Shown here: positions 63,730 to 64,000 of the stretch, piece by piece
Layout: every line of letters starts with the position of its first letter
How positions within the stretch are numbered: the first letter of the stretch is position 1
NCBI RefSeq assembly: GCF_036174265.1
Contig: NZ_CP108055.1
Span: 8,680,001 to 8,744,000, forward strand
Reading direction: 5' to 3'
DNA: 64,000 nucleotides
Source of the DNA: Streptomyces sp. NBC_00285
Lineage (GTDB): Bacteria; Actinomycetota; Actinomycetes; Streptomycetales; Streptomycetaceae
Made by a program: the position numbers and the translations under genes
The notes under the pieces: generated by a model
The model's input: only the letters and a program-made list of their open reading frames with translations
The model's database searches: none
Told to the model about the DNA's origin: nothing

Positions 63730-64000
63730 GCCGTGTACGGCAATGCCGCGACCACTTCGAGCCGCTCGGGCACCTCGAACGCGGCCAGCCGCTCACGGCA
63801 GTACCGCAGGATCTCCTCGCGCCCGGCGCCGTCACCCCCGCGCACCACCACAGCGGCCCCGACCCGCTGGCCGTACACCGCGTCGGGCACCGCGAACACG
63901 GCCGCCTCCGCGACTCCCGGGCAGCCGGCGAGGACGTCCTCGACATGCTCGGGTGAGATCTTCTCCCCGCCCCGGTTGATGAGGTTCTTGATCCGTCCGG
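63681..64000 (-). CDS. AMP-dependent acyl-CoA synthetase, C-terminal part
   Basis: The last 106 residues before the right edge are in view. GRIKNLINRGGEKISPEHVE is the A8/hinge motif, VFAVPDAVYGQRVGAAVV follows, and LPYTAKGGLDRKAVQARYAP carries the catalytic A10 Lys. The protein activates a carboxylic acid as CoA thioester. Plant and fungal oxalyl-CoA synthetases belong to this superfamily, and the oxalate/formate island makes that an attractive but unproven identity. The stop lies in the third unit of an 83-84-bp repeat. Confidence 0.85.
   Translation of the reverse strand, partial: GRIKNLINRGGEKISPEHVEDVLAGCPGVAEAAVFAVPDAVYGQRVGAAVVVRGGDGAGREEILRYCRERLAAFEVPERLEVVAALPYTAKGGLDRKAVQARYAP

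Overview
The window looks like a Streptomyces chromosome segment. Base composition is very GC-rich with strong third-position GC, genes start with ATG, GTG or TTG behind GGAGG-type sites, Tat and lipoprotein signals are common, and the gene families are typical of the genus. I saw no rRNA, tRNA or CRISPR array.

Region 1 (1-13.2 kb): a partial PhyH-type dioxygenase diverges from a His-rich methyltransferase. An SDR behind a MerR-type promoter converges on an aldo/keto reductase. A five-gene secreted operon (3.7-13.2 kb) follows, apparently for pectin/rhamnogalacturonan-like polysaccharide: GH105, a Tat-exported jelly-roll lyase-like protein, a GH28-GH29-CBM fusion, a GH27-GH18 fusion and a CBM-FN3-sorbosone dehydrogenase-like protein.

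Region 2 (13.2-23.4 kb): an acyl-CoA ligase, a LysR/BASS transporter pair, a DUF4185-like membrane-anchored protein, an isochorismatase-like protein preceded by a 7-codon TTA-containing mini-ORF, fdhD diverging from an oxalate/formate (OFA) MFS transporter with its small subunit, and a FabH-like KAS III.

Region 3 (23.4-39.5 kb): remnants of a GntR gene and of an IS481-type transposase, then a ROK regulator, a ribose-type sugar ABC transporter, Gfo/Idh, a TIM-barrel isomerase and a ThuA-DUF1080 lipoprotein. These run into an EBO-like cluster (isomerase, EboA, TatD, EboE, phosphodiesterase). The inositol-phosphate synthase at the head of this cluster is an internally deleted pseudogene, and no UbiA gene is present.

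Region 4 (39.5-64 kb), the most unusual part, is an oxalate/formate island. It holds a ketopantoate-reductase-like protein (candidate oxalyl-CoA reductase), a collapsed formate dehydrogenase locus (fdhF and fdhD pseudogenes), three paralogous GntR/FCD regulators, two tandem OFA transporters, two nearly identical formyl-CoA transferase genes as 1,176-bp inverted repeats, an in-frame sucC-sucD chimera, an aldehyde dehydrogenase, a beta-carbonic anhydrase, a truncated acyl-CoA dehydrogenase, a complete NAD-linked formate dehydrogenase operon (gamma, beta, alpha, delta), a LysR regulator and the end of an acyl-CoA ligase. A shared decamer (YTGYMTACAG) lies in front of the OFA gene at 20.9 kb, the reductase, the frc/sucCD divergent promoter, the acyl-CoA dehydrogenase and the LysR gene, with a near match before the formate dehydrogenase, so much of the island looks like one regulon. 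An IS256-type insertion with a frameshifted transposase sits inside it.

Inferred working model: oxalate/formate enters by OFA transporters; oxalate is activated to oxalyl-CoA by CoA transfer; oxalyl-CoA is reduced to glyoxylate and/or decarboxylated by an enzyme outside the window; formate is oxidised to CO2 with NADH; carbonic anhydrase handles the CO2. Functional names rest on reading motifs by eye, without database searches.
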